A stretch of 50,868 bases of DNA from an uncultured Lachnospiraceae bacterium (GTDB lineage: Bacteria; Bacillota; Clostridia; Lachnospirales; Lachnospiraceae): NCBI GenBank assembly GCA_946535225.1, contig CAMNDJ010000009.1, forward strand, positions 1-50,868, in the 5' to 3' direction. The translations under genes were made by a program, and so were the position numbers. Position 1 is the first letter of the stretch, and each line of letters starts with the position of its first letter. The notes below the pieces were generated by a model that was given only the letters and a program-made list of their open reading frames with translations, was not told the DNA's origin and searched no databases. Shown one piece after another: positions 9,092 to 18,519 of the stretch.

Positions 9092-10219
9092 GTGAAAAAG
9101 AATAAGTTGTTACGTAATATAGTTGTTACGCTGACTATGGTTTTTGTTATGTCAACCATATCTGCCTGCGGTAAGACCAAAGAAGCTGCGGTCGTTACAG
9201 AGACAGAGACAGCAGAAGATATACAGGAAGCATCTTCAGTCGAAGAGCAGATAGGCGATGCGGCTCTGCCCGAGTCAGAACCTGAGACAGAGGTATCGCT
9301 TTCGGAGCCTGCGCCGACTGCACCTGCACCCACAGAAGAAGTATCCGAAGAAGAGACAGAGGAAGAACTGACTGTGGATATGAGCAAGGTCAAGGCTTTT
9401 GATGCTCCGAAGACCATGTATGCCATCAAGAATGTCAATGCCAGAAAAGGTCCCGCAACCGATTATGAATCTCTGGGTATGATCAAAGCAGGAGAAACTC
9501 TTGAGGTGATCGGGCAGGACGAAGGCGGCTGGTACGAACTCAAATACAAGAATGAAACTGCATTTGCAAGTAATGATTTCATAAGTGAAGAAGATCCTGC
9601 ACAGGCAGCAGCAGCTGTTCAGACACTTACAGATCCTGCACAGGCAGCAGCAGCCACGGATCAGACTGCGGCTTCTGCCGTACAACCCGAAGTTCCTGCA
9701 GTCACTCCGGCTCAGGATGTCAAGGTAGTTACGGCACCTGCGGGAGTTCTTATAATCGGTGATTCAAGATGTGTTCAGATGAGGGATGTGACCGGAGGAG
9801 GCGGATGTTCATGGATCTGCGAGAAGGCCAAGGGTTACAGCTGGTTTGAATCAAATGCTCTTCCGAGAGCCGATGAGAGCATAGGCAAAGGCACCAAGGT
9901 GGTCATCGCCCTTGGTGTTAACGACGTGGGTAATGTTAACAGCTATGCTTCCATGATCAATTACAAAGCTGCAGAATGGGCAGCCAGAGGAGCCAAGACA
10001 TATTTCGTATCAGTCAATCCCGTATGGGAGAATCCGTATGTTACTGAGGAACAGGTAGAGAATTTCAATGCCACTCTGGCCTCACAGCTTGTCGGTGTCA
10101 GATGGATCGACACTCACAGTTATCTTATGGCTAACGGATACAGTATGGTTGACGGGATGCATTTTGATGATGCGACCAATTTAAAGGTATATCAGCTTAT
10201 TATCGGAAGCCTGCGATAG
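9092..10219 (+). CDS. SH3-domain SGNH-hydrolase lipoprotein
   Basis: 375 residues in four parts. First is a lipoprotein signal with lipobox TISAC and Cys26 as the lipidated residue. Next is a Glu/Thr/Pro-rich linker. Third is a bacterial SH3b domain at about residues 108-167 (NVNARKGPATDYESLG). A second Ala/Gln-rich linker carries a duplicated DPAQAAAA, and last is an SGNH esterase or acyltransferase domain. The catalytic blocks are GDSR with Ser225, GVND with Asn277 and DGMHF with Asp354 and His357, so the triad is intact. It should be anchored outside the membrane, near peptidoglycan. The start is GTG 9092 with AGGA upstream. Paired with the upstream acyltransferase-3 protein, it could complete O-acetyl transfer. 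An esterase role is the alternative. Confidence 0.85.
   Translation: MKKNKLLRNIVVTLTMVFVMSTISACGKTKEAAVVTETETAEDIQEASSVEEQIGDAALPESEPETEVSLSEPAPTAPAPTEEVSEEETEEELTVDMSKVKAFDAPKTMYAIKNVNARKGPATDYESLGMIKAGETLEVIGQDEGGWYELKYKNETAFASNDFISEEDPAQAAAAVQTLTDPAQAAAATDQTAASAVQPEVPAVTPAQDVKVVTAPAGVLIIGDSRCVQMRDVTGGGGCSWICEKAKGYSWFESNALPRADESIGKGTKVVIALGVNDVGNVNSYASMINYKAAEWAARGAKTYFVSVNPVWENPYVTEEQVENFNATLASQLVGVRWIDTHSYLMANGYSMVDGMHFDDATNLKVYQLIIGSLR
9593..9654 (+). repeat. Two 23-bp direct repeats, period 39
   Basis: Two identical 23-base copies at 9593-9615 and 9632-9654 (starting GATCCTGCACAGGCAGCAG) lie inside the lipoprotein linker. The period of 39 bases keeps the frame and produces two DPAQAAAA segments. 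It looks like a small in-frame duplication that could expand or contract. Confidence 0.8.
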
Positions 10220-10243
10220 GGTTTCTTAGCGGAGAAGAATCAA

Positions 10244-10933
10244 ATGAGAGTATTGGCTATAATAACCGCCAGAGGCGGCAGCAAGAGGATACCGAGGAAG
10301 AATATCAAGGAGTTTAACGGCAAGCCCATAATGGCTTACTCTATTGAAGCGGCAGCAGGCTCAGGCGTGTTCGATAAGGTCATGGTTTCAACCGAGGATG
10401 AAGAGATAGCTTCGATAGCAAAGGAATACGGAGCAGAGGTTCCATTTTTAAGGAGCGAAAAGACGGCCGGAGATTTTGCCACTACAGCTGATGTTATAGA
10501 AGAGGTCCTGTCAGAGTATCGCAAACTCGGTGAAGAGTTTGATATAGCTGCCTGCATTTATCCTACGGCGCCTTTTATCACTCCGGGCAGACTTAAGAGT
10601 GCGGTTGAAGAACTGGTTGATTCTGATGCGGACTCACTTATTCCGGTAGTCAGGTTTTCCTTCCCCCCACAGCGGGCAATGGAGATCCGTGAAGGAACTC
10701 TGGTTTTCAGACAGCCTGAATACTTAAATTCCAGATCACAGGATCTGACCCCGCATTATCATGACGTGGGGCAGTTCTATATATTCAGAACTGAGAGTTT
10801 TATGAATAACCACAGGATAATGGCAGGTAAGATGATACCGCTTGAGCTGTCGGAGATAGAAGTTCAGGATATAGATAATCCGGTGGACTGGCAGCTTGCG
10901 GAACTTAAGTACAAGCTGTTGCATGAACAGTGA
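10244..10933 (+). CDS. pseF: CMP-pseudaminic acid cytidylyltransferase
   Basis: PseF activates pseudaminic acid with CTP to give CMP-Pse, the donor for transferases. The 229-residue protein has the cytidylyltransferase P-loop-like motif RGGSKRIPRKN at residues 10-20, IYPTAPF, and the HDVGQFYIF block typical of PseF (NeuA-type proteins differ here). It completes the sequence pseI-pseG-pseF in this locus and is followed by a likely nonulosonate transferase. A legionaminic acid enzyme is the nearest alternative. Confidence 0.9.
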   Translation: MRVLAIITARGGSKRIPRKNIKEFNGKPIMAYSIEAAAGSGVFDKVMVSTEDEEIASIAKEYGAEVPFLRSEKTAGDFATTADVIEEVLSEYRKLGEEFDIAACIYPTAPFITPGRLKSAVEELVDSDADSLIPVVRFSFPPQRAMEIREGTLVFRQPEYLNSRSQDLTPHYHDVGQFYIFRTESFMNNHRIMAGKMIPLELSEIEVQDIDNPVDWQLAELKYKLLHEQ

Positions 10934-10976
10934 TGCGGATTGAAACGGCACTGAATGTTTGCCGTGGTGTATTGAT

Positions 10977-12047
10977 ATGAAAGACAGAATATATATATGT
11001 CATACGTTTTATCATGTATATATATCGGTGATAAAGGAATTAAACCTCCCCAGGGAAGCCCGTAGTAATGCTTCGATCATCTTAAGTACCATGTCCAATG
11101 ATTTCGGGAACCTGGATGTCAAGCTTAAGAAATGCGGACTTTTTGAAGAAGTATTTCTGTTTGATGAGAAGGAGGATGTGTCTCTTCCGGAAGTGATGAA
11201 ATATCACACAGACCGGGGCAATCTGCTCCTCAATCTCATTCAGAGGATAAGATATACCAAGGCTTTGGGGATGGCACAGGAAGAGTACATACCTACAGAT
11301 CTTAAACAGTATAAGGATATATATGTATTCTGTGATTCGGATCCAATTGGGTTTTATCTCAATTATAAGAAGATAAGATATCATGCCGTAGAGGACGGAT
11401 TGGATACGATACTGTATTGTGACAGTGCCAGATACAGTAATATCGGACACTTCGGTATCAAGGCATTTATGGCCCGTCTTGGACTGATCTTTATAGAGAA
11501 CGGTTATTCTAAGTACTGCATCGATATGGAGGTCAATAATGTACGGGATATCAAATATCCCATGCATTTCTATAAAGAGGTTCCGAGGAAAGTCCTTACG
11601 GACAATGTCTCAGAGACAGACAGATATTATCTGACGGATATATTTATGGAAGATCCGGACCGGCTTCTTGCCCAGGTTGCACAGATAGACAGTGACAGAC
11701 GAAAAGTTCTCATCTTATCCGATCCGGTCTGCGATCTGGATACACGTAAGATCATAATGCGTGATATAATTAACGAATATGGGCAGAACTCGGCAGTGTT
11801 CATCAAGCCTCATCCCAGGGATGTGCTGGATTATGAGTCAGATGATTTTGCCGACTGCATAGTGCTCAAAGGAAGATTTCCCATGGAGATCATGAATTAT
11901 TTCCCTGAGCTGCATATGGATCTGGCACTGTCGATATTTACGACTGTCGACAGCATAGAATTCGCTGATGAGAAGCGTAAGCTCGGTGCGGATTTCATGG
12001 ACAAATACGAAGACCCTGCCATACACAGGGAGAACGAGCAGATTTAA
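10977..12047 (+). CDS. GT52-like candidate CMP-nonulosonate (pseudaminyl) transferase
   Basis: A 356-residue soluble GT-B type protein resembling family 52 sialyltransferases. Bacterial sialyltransferases of families 38, 52 and 80 share a D/E-D/E-G motif and an HP motif. Here EDG is at residues 139-141 (HAVEDGLDTI) and HP at 279-280 (IKPHPRD), with TTVDS following near 322. The gene directly follows pseF and precedes an ABC flippase, so transfer of Pse from CMP-Pse to a lipid-linked glycan is the natural role. I prefer ATG 10977. A TTG at 10959 would add six residues. Neither has a strong ribosome binding site. The family call is moderately sure; donor specificity is inferred. Confidence 0.72.
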   Translation: MKDRIYICHTFYHVYISVIKELNLPREARSNASIILSTMSNDFGNLDVKLKKCGLFEEVFLFDEKEDVSLPEVMKYHTDRGNLLLNLIQRIRYTKALGMAQEEYIPTDLKQYKDIYVFCDSDPIGFYLNYKKIRYHAVEDGLDTILYCDSARYSNIGHFGIKAFMARLGLIFIENGYSKYCIDMEVNNVRDIKYPMHFYKEVPRKVLTDNVSETDRYYLTDIFMEDPDRLLAQVAQIDSDRRKVLILSDPVCDLDTRKIIMRDIINEYGQNSAVFIKPHPRDVLDYESDDFADCIVLKGRFPMEIMNYFPELHMDLALSIFTTVDSIEFADEKRKLGADFMDKYEDPAIHRENEQI

Positions 12048-12084
12048 GACGATCCGCAGATCGACTTACGGAGTTATGTAAACT

Positions 12085-13836
12085 ATGATCAAGATCCTCA
12101 AACGACTAAACATACTGCTGGATAAGAAACAAAAAAGAAGCATGGCACTTATCGTAGTGCTCATGCTTATCGGCGGTATATTGGAATCCTTAAGTATATC
12201 TGTGGCCATTCCCGTTATGCAGGTGGTCATCGATCCGGATTCCGTTCAGACCAACAAATATCTTCATGCGATATATGAGATGCTTCATCTGACCAAGCCG
12301 ATACAACTGACGGTCATTTTCATGGTGGCCCTCATACTGGCTTTCGTACTCAAGAATCTTTTCCTTTTCCTGATGACCAGGGTTCAGTTGCGCTTTGTAT
12401 ATACCAACCAGTTTGCGACATCCCGCAAGATGATGATCAACTTCATGAAGCGTCCGTACGAGTATTATCTCAATGCCGACACATCCGTCATTCAGCGCAA
12501 TATCACTTCGGATGTCAACAATATGTATGCATTGATACTTACGATACTGCAGCTGACTTCAGAGGCTGTGGTCTTTGTATGTCTCGTAGCGGTCCTTATA
12601 GTCGTTGATGCGGCGATGATCCTTACGATCACCGTGCTCTTAGTGGCGATGCTGCTTATCATCAAAAAGATCATCCAGCCGATAATGTATAAGGCCGGTC
12701 AGGAGAATCAGGATTATTATTCGGGTCTGTACAAGATAATCGATGAATCGGTTACCGGTATCAAGGAGATCAAGGTAGCCGGCAGGGAGAGCCATTTTAT
12801 CAACAAATATGCGGACTGCGGCGCAGGCTATGTCGGCGCGGTACAGAAGTACAGCATGTATAACTCTACTCCGAGACTGCTCATCGAGACCATATGTATC
12901 GCAGGTCTTGTTCTGTACATGATAATCGTCATGGTAGGCGGAGCATCCATGGAGGATCTGATCCCCAAGATCGCCGTTTTCGGTCTGGCAGCAATGAGGC
13001 TCATGCCTTCTGCCAACAGGATCAATAACTACACGACTTCTATCAGTTATCTTGAACCTTTCCTGTGGAATATAAGTGACCATCTCCAGTCCGATATAAA
13101 TGACACTAATGTCGTATACGACGAGTCGGCATACAGAGGCAGAGTGACTGTGGAAAAACTGCCCGTGACTAAGGAGATCAAACTCTCAGACATTTGCTAT
13201 AAGTATCCGAACACCGATGTCTATATATTCAACGGAGCTGAAATGACTATCCCTGTAGGCTCTGCAGTCGGAGTCGTAGGTACTACCGGCGCCGGCAAGA
13301 CTACCATAATAGACATATTGTTAGGCCTTCTTGAACTGGAAAAAGGGAGCATTACGGCAGACGGTGTGGACATAAGCACTAATTATCAGGGTTGGCTTCG
13401 AAATATCGGCTATATTCCTCAAACGCTTTTTATGACGGATTCCACGATCCGCAATAATGTTGCTTTCGGTTATGCGGATGATGAGATAGATGATGAGAGA
13501 GTATGGGAGGTCCTTAAGGAGGCTCAGCTTGATGAGTTCGTAAGATCCCTTCCGGACGGACTTGATTCCACGATAGGAGAGAGAGGGATAAGGATATCCG
13601 GCGGACAGAGACAGCGTATCGCGATAGCCAGAGCACTCTATGATGATCCGGAGGTCCTGGTACTTGATGAGGCCACATCCGCTCTTGATAATGAGACAGA
13701 AGCAGCAATCATGGATTCGATCAATATACTGGCAGGTAAGAAGACCCTTGTCATAATCGCTCACAGACTGCAGACCATAGAGAAGTGTAATATGGTATAC
13801 AGAGTTGAAGGCGGCAAGATCACCCGTGAAAGATAG
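12085..13836 (+). CDS. PglK-like ABC flippase (fused permease-ATPase)
   Basis: 583 residues: a six-helix transmembrane domain (about 1-330) and a nucleotide-binding domain. The ATPase motifs are complete: Walker A GTTGAGKTT at 399-407, Q-loop Gln446, signature ISGGQRQ at 504-510, Walker B VLVLDE at 524-529 and switch His560. The layout and the N-terminal text resemble PglK, which flips undecaprenyl-diphosphate heptasaccharides. With pseF and a transferase just upstream, it probably flips the nonulosonate-bearing lipid-linked glycan. A generic lipid exporter is the alternative. It is the first of two flippase types in the window. Confidence 0.8.
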   Translation: MIKILKRLNILLDKKQKRSMALIVVLMLIGGILESLSISVAIPVMQVVIDPDSVQTNKYLHAIYEMLHLTKPIQLTVIFMVALILAFVLKNLFLFLMTRVQLRFVYTNQFATSRKMMINFMKRPYEYYLNADTSVIQRNITSDVNNMYALILTILQLTSEAVVFVCLVAVLIVVDAAMILTITVLLVAMLLIIKKIIQPIMYKAGQENQDYYSGLYKIIDESVTGIKEIKVAGRESHFINKYADCGAGYVGAVQKYSMYNSTPRLLIETICIAGLVLYMIIVMVGGASMEDLIPKIAVFGLAAMRLMPSANRINNYTTSISYLEPFLWNISDHLQSDINDTNVVYDESAYRGRVTVEKLPVTKEIKLSDICYKYPNTDVYIFNGAEMTIPVGSAVGVVGTTGAGKTTIIDILLGLLELEKGSITADGVDISTNYQGWLRNIGYIPQTLFMTDSTIRNNVAFGYADDEIDDERVWEVLKEAQLDEFVRSLPDGLDSTIGERGIRISGGQRQRIAIARALYDDPEVLVLDEATSALDNETEAAIMDSINILAGKKTLVIIAHRLQTIEKCNMVYRVEGGKITRER

Positions 13837-13900
13837 GGAGCCTGCGAATACATAATATGGTCCCGCAGAGATTACGGGGGCTTGTAAGGAGCATAATTAC

Positions 13901-14377
13901 ATGAAGAAAATATGGGAACTGTACAAGAAGCATCGTGAGGTCGTAAGCTATCTCTTTTGGGGAGGAGTAGCCTTCGTCTTGAGTATGCTGCTGTTCTGGA
14001 TATTTAACAGTAAGCTTGGAATGGGCGAAGTCACCGCCAATACCGTCGACTGGATAATAGTGGTGATATTTGCTTTCTTTACAAACAAGCTTTTTGTTTT
14101 CAGAAGTAAAGCAGGTTCGTTAACAGGATTTGGAAAAGAATTCGTATCTTTTATAGTGGCAAGGCTTTTTACCCTCTTGCTCGAAGATGCGATAATATGG
14201 CTCGGATGCAAGAAGATGGGCTTTGATTCGGAACTGGGAAGTCTGGTAGTCAAGTTCATCGGTCAGTTCGTAGTCATAGTGACAAATTATATACTGAGCA
14301 AACTGTGGATATTCCGCAAGCCTAAGGATAAGGGAGAAAAGCCGCTTAAAGAGGAAACAGGCAGCGAAACGGCATAG
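13901..14377 (+). CDS. GtrA family membrane protein
   Basis: 158 residues with four hydrophobic segments and the GtrA pattern: a short cytoplasmic N-terminus, SYLFWGGVAFVLSMLLF, then NYILSKLWIFRK at the end. GtrA proteins are thought to flip polyprenyl-phosphate-linked monosaccharides and usually work with a GtrB-type GT2 and a GT-C transferase. A GtrB-like protein is encoded at 20367 and GT-C-like proteins at 15543 and 18519. The last 15 residues are charged. The family call is secure; the sugar is unknown. Confidence 0.85.
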   Translation: MKKIWELYKKHREVVSYLFWGGVAFVLSMLLFWIFNSKLGMGEVTANTVDWIIVVIFAFFTNKLFVFRSKAGSLTGFGKEFVSFIVARLFTLLLEDAIIWLGCKKMGFDSELGSLVVKFIGQFVVIVTNYILSKLWIFRKPKDKGEKPLKEETGSETA

Positions 14378-14419
14378 CGGATCGGGCAGAATGAAGCGGT
14401 CGGATATAAGGGATCTGAT

Positions 14420-15532
14420 ATGGGTGAAGCAAAAAACGGACAGATCAGACAATCGAATATAGAATTGCTCAGGATCATTTCAATGTGCATGATAATCGCC
14501 ATGCATTATATGACAAAAGGGATGGTCCTGCCTAAGCTGTCCGATGATATTAGTTTACATAATGTAATATTCAGGCTGATCTTTGCTTTTTGCGCTTCAT
14601 CAGTGAACGTATATGTTTTCATAAGCGGATACTTTGCTATCGATTCTAAATGGAGCATTGGCAAACTGATAAGACTATGGATCCAGGTCCTTTTATATTC
14701 GGTATTGGTACCTGTGGTCCTGTGGGCATTCGGAGCGGTTGACATAAGTTCGATGGATCTCGGGACGAAGCAACAGATATTTCTGCCCATAAGCTATGAG
14801 CATTACTGGTTTGCAACATCCTACGTATTGCTGTATCTGTTCTGTCCGGTATTGGCAGTTGCGATAGATAAACTCGATAAAAAACAGCTGGGAATCACCA
14901 TCGCTGTTCTACTTACTGTCTTCTGCGGTTTCAAGTCGGTCAATCCATATCTCATCCCATGGGATAAATACGGTGATGACGTGATCTGGTTCATGGTATT
15001 GTATCTTATCGCAGGCTATATAAGACTGTACGGAGTTCCGTTCATAGACAAAAAGGATGAGCAGGATACCCGAGGATATGAAGATGAGTCCGAAAATGAT
15101 ATCAGGAGAAAGAGCGCTGGACGAAGAGGACTGGCAGTTTACATAATTTCAAGCATCCTGACTTTTGCCATAGCTCTCGTGGTATCATTCATAGTAAGAA
15201 ACACCGGTAAACTGGAATATTACATGGATATGACCCTGTGCTATAACTACATTACAGTCCTGATCGCCAGTGTCGGTCTGTTCTGTGCTTTCAAAAACTT
15301 AAACATAAGATCTAACGGTTTTATAAACCGGATAGCCGGTTATACTTTCGGTGTTTACTTATTACATGAAAACATTGTCTTGCGTGATCTTTGGCCTCAC
15401 ATTCTCGGGATCGGATATGCCTCCGGCAGGTGGTGGCAGATAATTCATATGATCGTATGCATCATAGTGGTATTTGCGGCAGGCTGTATAATTGATTCCA
15501 TCCGTGCGTGGTTGTTTGGCAAAGTGTGCTGA
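14420..15532 (+). CDS. Acyltransferase 3 membrane protein
   Basis: 370 residues, the second acyltransferase-3 protein of the locus, with about ten membrane segments. The N-terminal RQSNIELLRIISMCMIIAMHY block carries the conserved Arg and His, and the C-terminus has the GVYLLHENI motif of the WcaH/OafA-like group, so it should acylate a sugar. A loop of about 28 charged residues (KDEQDTRGYEDESEND, bases 15049-15130) interrupts the membrane part. The neighbours are gtrA and a large GT-C-like membrane protein, so its target may be the side-branch sugar. Confidence 0.82.
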   Translation: MGEAKNGQIRQSNIELLRIISMCMIIAMHYMTKGMVLPKLSDDISLHNVIFRLIFAFCASSVNVYVFISGYFAIDSKWSIGKLIRLWIQVLLYSVLVPVVLWAFGAVDISSMDLGTKQQIFLPISYEHYWFATSYVLLYLFCPVLAVAIDKLDKKQLGITIAVLLTVFCGFKSVNPYLIPWDKYGDDVIWFMVLYLIAGYIRLYGVPFIDKKDEQDTRGYEDESENDIRRKSAGRRGLAVYIISSILTFAIALVVSFIVRNTGKLEYYMDMTLCYNYITVLIASVGLFCAFKNLNIRSNGFINRIAGYTFGVYLLHENIVLRDLWPHILGIGYASGRWWQIIHMIVCIIVVFAAGCIIDSIRAWLFGKVC

Positions 15533-15542
15533 ACTGACAGAT

Positions 15543-17345
15543 ATGACGATAGCGACATTAAGAAAACTTGAACAACTGTATAAACGGATACACAAACCCA
15601 TAGAGGATCTGGCTTTTCCGCTTATTTTGCTTCTTTGGCCGTTAAATAAGATCACCCAGGGTATCGATGTGACTGACTCGACATACAGCCTGGGCAATTA
15701 TCTCTTTGCCGACAGACTCAAAGGTACATGGGTCATGGCAACTTATCTGTCCAATTTCTTCGGGTCACTGTTTGTAAAGCTTCCGGGCGGTGATACGTTA
15801 CTTGGGATGAATATATACACGGGCCTTGTGATCTCACTCACGGCATTGATCGTATACTACGGGCTTCGTAAGGATTTCACGGCCCCCGTGCTCTTTCTTG
15901 GCGAGTTCATAAGCATTTCCTTTTGCTGGATACCTTCGGGGATATTGTACAATTATCTGACTTATCTTTTCTTAAGTCTTGCGGCCATCCTGTTATATTA
16001 CGGGGTGAAGGAAATGAAGATCCTGAATTTTTATTTTGCGGGTATGATACTTGGATTCAATGTATTTGTCAGGATCCCCAATGTGGTCGAGATGATGCTC
16101 ATTCTGGTCGTATTGATCTGTGTCCCTATGGCTCTTAAACAGATAAATGAGGCCAACTGGAAGCGCGGAAATGAGCTCATGGCCATAATAGGTGCCTGCA
16201 TCGTGGGCTATGTCATAGGCATGAGTATACCGATGGCGATGATGGCTACCGTTTACGGAGGGAATACTTTTGCAAGGATGTTTGCCGGACTTATGGCATT
16301 GTCAGAGAGCAACAGCGAGTATACTGCAGGTTCAATGCTCTACAGGACGTTCGCGGCATATTTGCACAGTCTTAAATGGACCGGTATCATAGTCGCGGTC
16401 ATTTTTGCCGGTACACTCATGATGGCTGTCCTTAAATCACACACTGTACTCAAATGGATAGGAAGGACCATATATACCGCGGTTCTGGCCCTGATGTTAA
16501 GATTCATGTGGGGCAGAGGAATGTTCAGTTTCAGATACTACGAGGATTATACTTCTATGTATGAGTGGGGAATGATCCTCATAATGATCTCGTGGGTATG
16601 CGTATTCACAGTCCTTATAAAGCGCAATTACAATCTGCTCATCAAGACATATGCGACGATAGTGATGGTCATCCTGATCATAACCCCCATGGGCAGCAAC
16701 AATTATACGATGCAGAACATCAACAACCTGTTCTTAGTCGTGCCGTTTACCTTATATGTCACCGGCGGATGGCTGTATAAAGGAGTCCACAGGATACGTC
16801 TTCAGAATGTACTGTACGGTTGTAATTTCCCGTGGATGAGCATGGTGCTGCTGATCTTTGCAGTGATCCTTGTTCAGTCGATCGGATTCCATACGGGCTT
16901 TGTGTTCAAAGACGGAATGGACGGGACCCCAAGAGATTCATCCATTGTAAAAAACGCCGCGACTGAGTCTGTGGGAGGTATCTACACTACCGGACAGAAT
17001 GCACGGATCATAACAGAGCTTTGTGATTATACCTATGGTGACAAATCCATTAAGTCAATGGTTTACTGGGGCAATTGTCCGGGACTTGCATATATCCTGC
17101 GAATTCCTTCCGAGATAGGAACTACATGGCCGGATCTTGATTCATATCCTGTTGAGGATCTTGAGGCCGAACTCAAACTTATCACCGACAGACAGGCCAA
17201 GGGAAGAACGGCATTGGTCTGGAGAGAGTATTCGGAGTATTCGGGCGTGAATACCAAATACAAGGAAGATATGGTAAAGGAATTCATAGAACTTAATCAT
17301 ATGCGGGTAGTCTTTGAGAATGAGGAGTACAGGATCTATAAGTAG
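15543..17345 (+). CDS. Large polytopic membrane protein, GT-C-like
   Basis: 600 residues with about twelve membrane segments and a C-terminal extracytoplasmic domain of roughly 140 residues. The first loop has DVTDSTYSLGNY, an Asp-pair arrangement like that of GT-C glycosyltransferases that use polyprenyl-phosphate sugars. No exact family is recognised. I start at ATG 15543. The frame stays open to 15492, but that start would run into the previous gene. It sits in the block with gtrA, a GtrB-like GT2 and wecE, which suits a final periplasmic-side transferase. The membrane topology is clear; the function is inferred. Confidence 0.7.
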   Translation: MTIATLRKLEQLYKRIHKPIEDLAFPLILLLWPLNKITQGIDVTDSTYSLGNYLFADRLKGTWVMATYLSNFFGSLFVKLPGGDTLLGMNIYTGLVISLTALIVYYGLRKDFTAPVLFLGEFISISFCWIPSGILYNYLTYLFLSLAAILLYYGVKEMKILNFYFAGMILGFNVFVRIPNVVEMMLILVVLICVPMALKQINEANWKRGNELMAIIGACIVGYVIGMSIPMAMMATVYGGNTFARMFAGLMALSESNSEYTAGSMLYRTFAAYLHSLKWTGIIVAVIFAGTLMMAVLKSHTVLKWIGRTIYTAVLALMLRFMWGRGMFSFRYYEDYTSMYEWGMILIMISWVCVFTVLIKRNYNLLIKTYATIVMVILIITPMGSNNYTMQNINNLFLVVPFTLYVTGGWLYKGVHRIRLQNVLYGCNFPWMSMVLLIFAVILVQSIGFHTGFVFKDGMDGTPRDSSIVKNAATESVGGIYTTGQNARIITELCDYTYGDKSIKSMVYWGNCPGLAYILRIPSEIGTTWPDLDSYPVEDLEAELKLITDRQAKGRTALVWREYSEYSGVNTKYKEDMVKEFIELNHMRVVFENEEYRIYK

Positions 17346-17388
17346 ATCATAAGGATATTTCGGACAGAAAAAAGAGAGGATTTTTAAG

Positions 17389-18519
17389 ATGATCAATTTT
17401 AACGTACCTCCGTTTACGGGCAGGGAATACGATTATATCAAGGAGGCCGTGGATAATCAGAAGATATGCGGTGACGGTCCGTTTACAAAGCGGTGCAATG
17501 AGTGGATAGAGAAAAAGACCGGCTGTAATAAGGCGCTTCTTACGACTTCCTGTACTCATGCTACGGAGCTTGCTGCTTTGCTGGCCGATATCAAAGAAGG
17601 CGATGAAGTCATAATGCCGTCTTATACATTTGTATCAACGGCGGATGCCTTTGTGCTTCGTGGAGCGACACCGGTATTCGTTGATGTAAGGCCTGATACC
17701 ATGAACATCGATGAGAATAAGATAGAGGATGCTGTAACGGATAAGACCAGAGCCATCGTTCCGGTGCATTATGCAGGTGTCGGCTGTGAAATGGATGTGA
17801 TAACGGATATAGCTAAGAGGCATGATCTGCTCGTTATAGAGGATGCAGCTCAAGGAATTATGTCAACCTACAAAGGTAAGGCTTTGGGAGCGATCGGAGA
17901 TTTCGGATGTTTTTCATTCCATGAGACCAAGAATTTCTCCATGGGAGAAGGAGGCGCGATACTCATAAAGGATGAGAAATATGTCGAGAAGGCAGAGATA
18001 TTCCGTGAGAAGGGTACTGACAGAAGTAAGTTCTATCGCGGACAGGTAGACAAATACAGATGGCAGGATTTCGGGTCTTCATACCTTCCTTCGGATATGA
18101 ACGCAGCTTATCTCTGGGCGCAGCTCGAACTGGCAGATGAGATCACAAAGGCGAGGATGGACAGGTGGGAGCAGTATTATAAGAGGCTTACACCGTTAGC
18201 GGAAAGCGGTCGTATAGAGCTCCCTTACGTTCCTGAATACTGTACTCATAATGCCCATATGTTCTATATAAAGGCAAAGGATCTTAAGGAGCGTACGGAT
18301 CTTATAAGCTTCCTTAAGAGCAAGGACATACTCGCGGTATTCCACTATGTTCCGCTTCATACCGCACCGGCAGGTCTTAAGTACGGAAGGTTTGACGGAA
18401 CGGATGAGCATACCACGACTGAAAGTGACAGACTTGTCAGGTTGCCGATGTATTACCGACTCACCGAAAAAGATGTTGACTATATCTGTGATATGGTCCT
18501 TGAATTCTATAAAAAATAA
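17389..18519 (+). CDS. wecE: dTDP-4-amino-4,6-dideoxygalactose transaminase
   Basis: A 376-residue DegT/DnrJ/EryC1/StrS aminotransferase that closely resembles E. coli WecE (RffA) along its length. Examples are KICGDGPFTKRC, VIMPSYTFVSTADAF, RPDTMNID, IVPVHYAGVGCEMD and FREKGTDRSKF. The PLP lysine is Lys181 (FHETKNFS). The enzyme turns dTDP-4-keto-6-deoxyglucose and glutamate into dTDP-4-amino-4,6-dideoxygalactose (Fuc4N). rmlA and rmlB, which make its substrate, are not in the window. A GNAT 3 kb downstream could N-acetylate the product. The stop overlaps the next start by one base (TAATG). Confidence 0.9.
   Translation: MINFNVPPFTGREYDYIKEAVDNQKICGDGPFTKRCNEWIEKKTGCNKALLTTSCTHATELAALLADIKEGDEVIMPSYTFVSTADAFVLRGATPVFVDVRPDTMNIDENKIEDAVTDKTRAIVPVHYAGVGCEMDVITDIAKRHDLLVIEDAAQGIMSTYKGKALGAIGDFGCFSFHETKNFSMGEGGAILIKDEKYVEKAEIFREKGTDRSKFYRGQVDKYRWQDFGSSYLPSDMNAAYLWAQLELADEITKARMDRWEQYYKRLTPLAESGRIELPYVPEYCTHNAHMFYIKAKDLKERTDLISFLKSKDILAVFHYVPLHTAPAGLKYGRFDGTDEHTTTESDRLVRLPMYYRLTEKDVDYICDMVLEFYKK

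Noticed and set aside
8740-9438. A 232-codon open frame on the - strand
   Set aside because: It covers the end of the acyltransferase gene and the Glu/Pro-rich linker of the lipoprotein. The Ser/Val-rich translation is typical of an antisense shadow.
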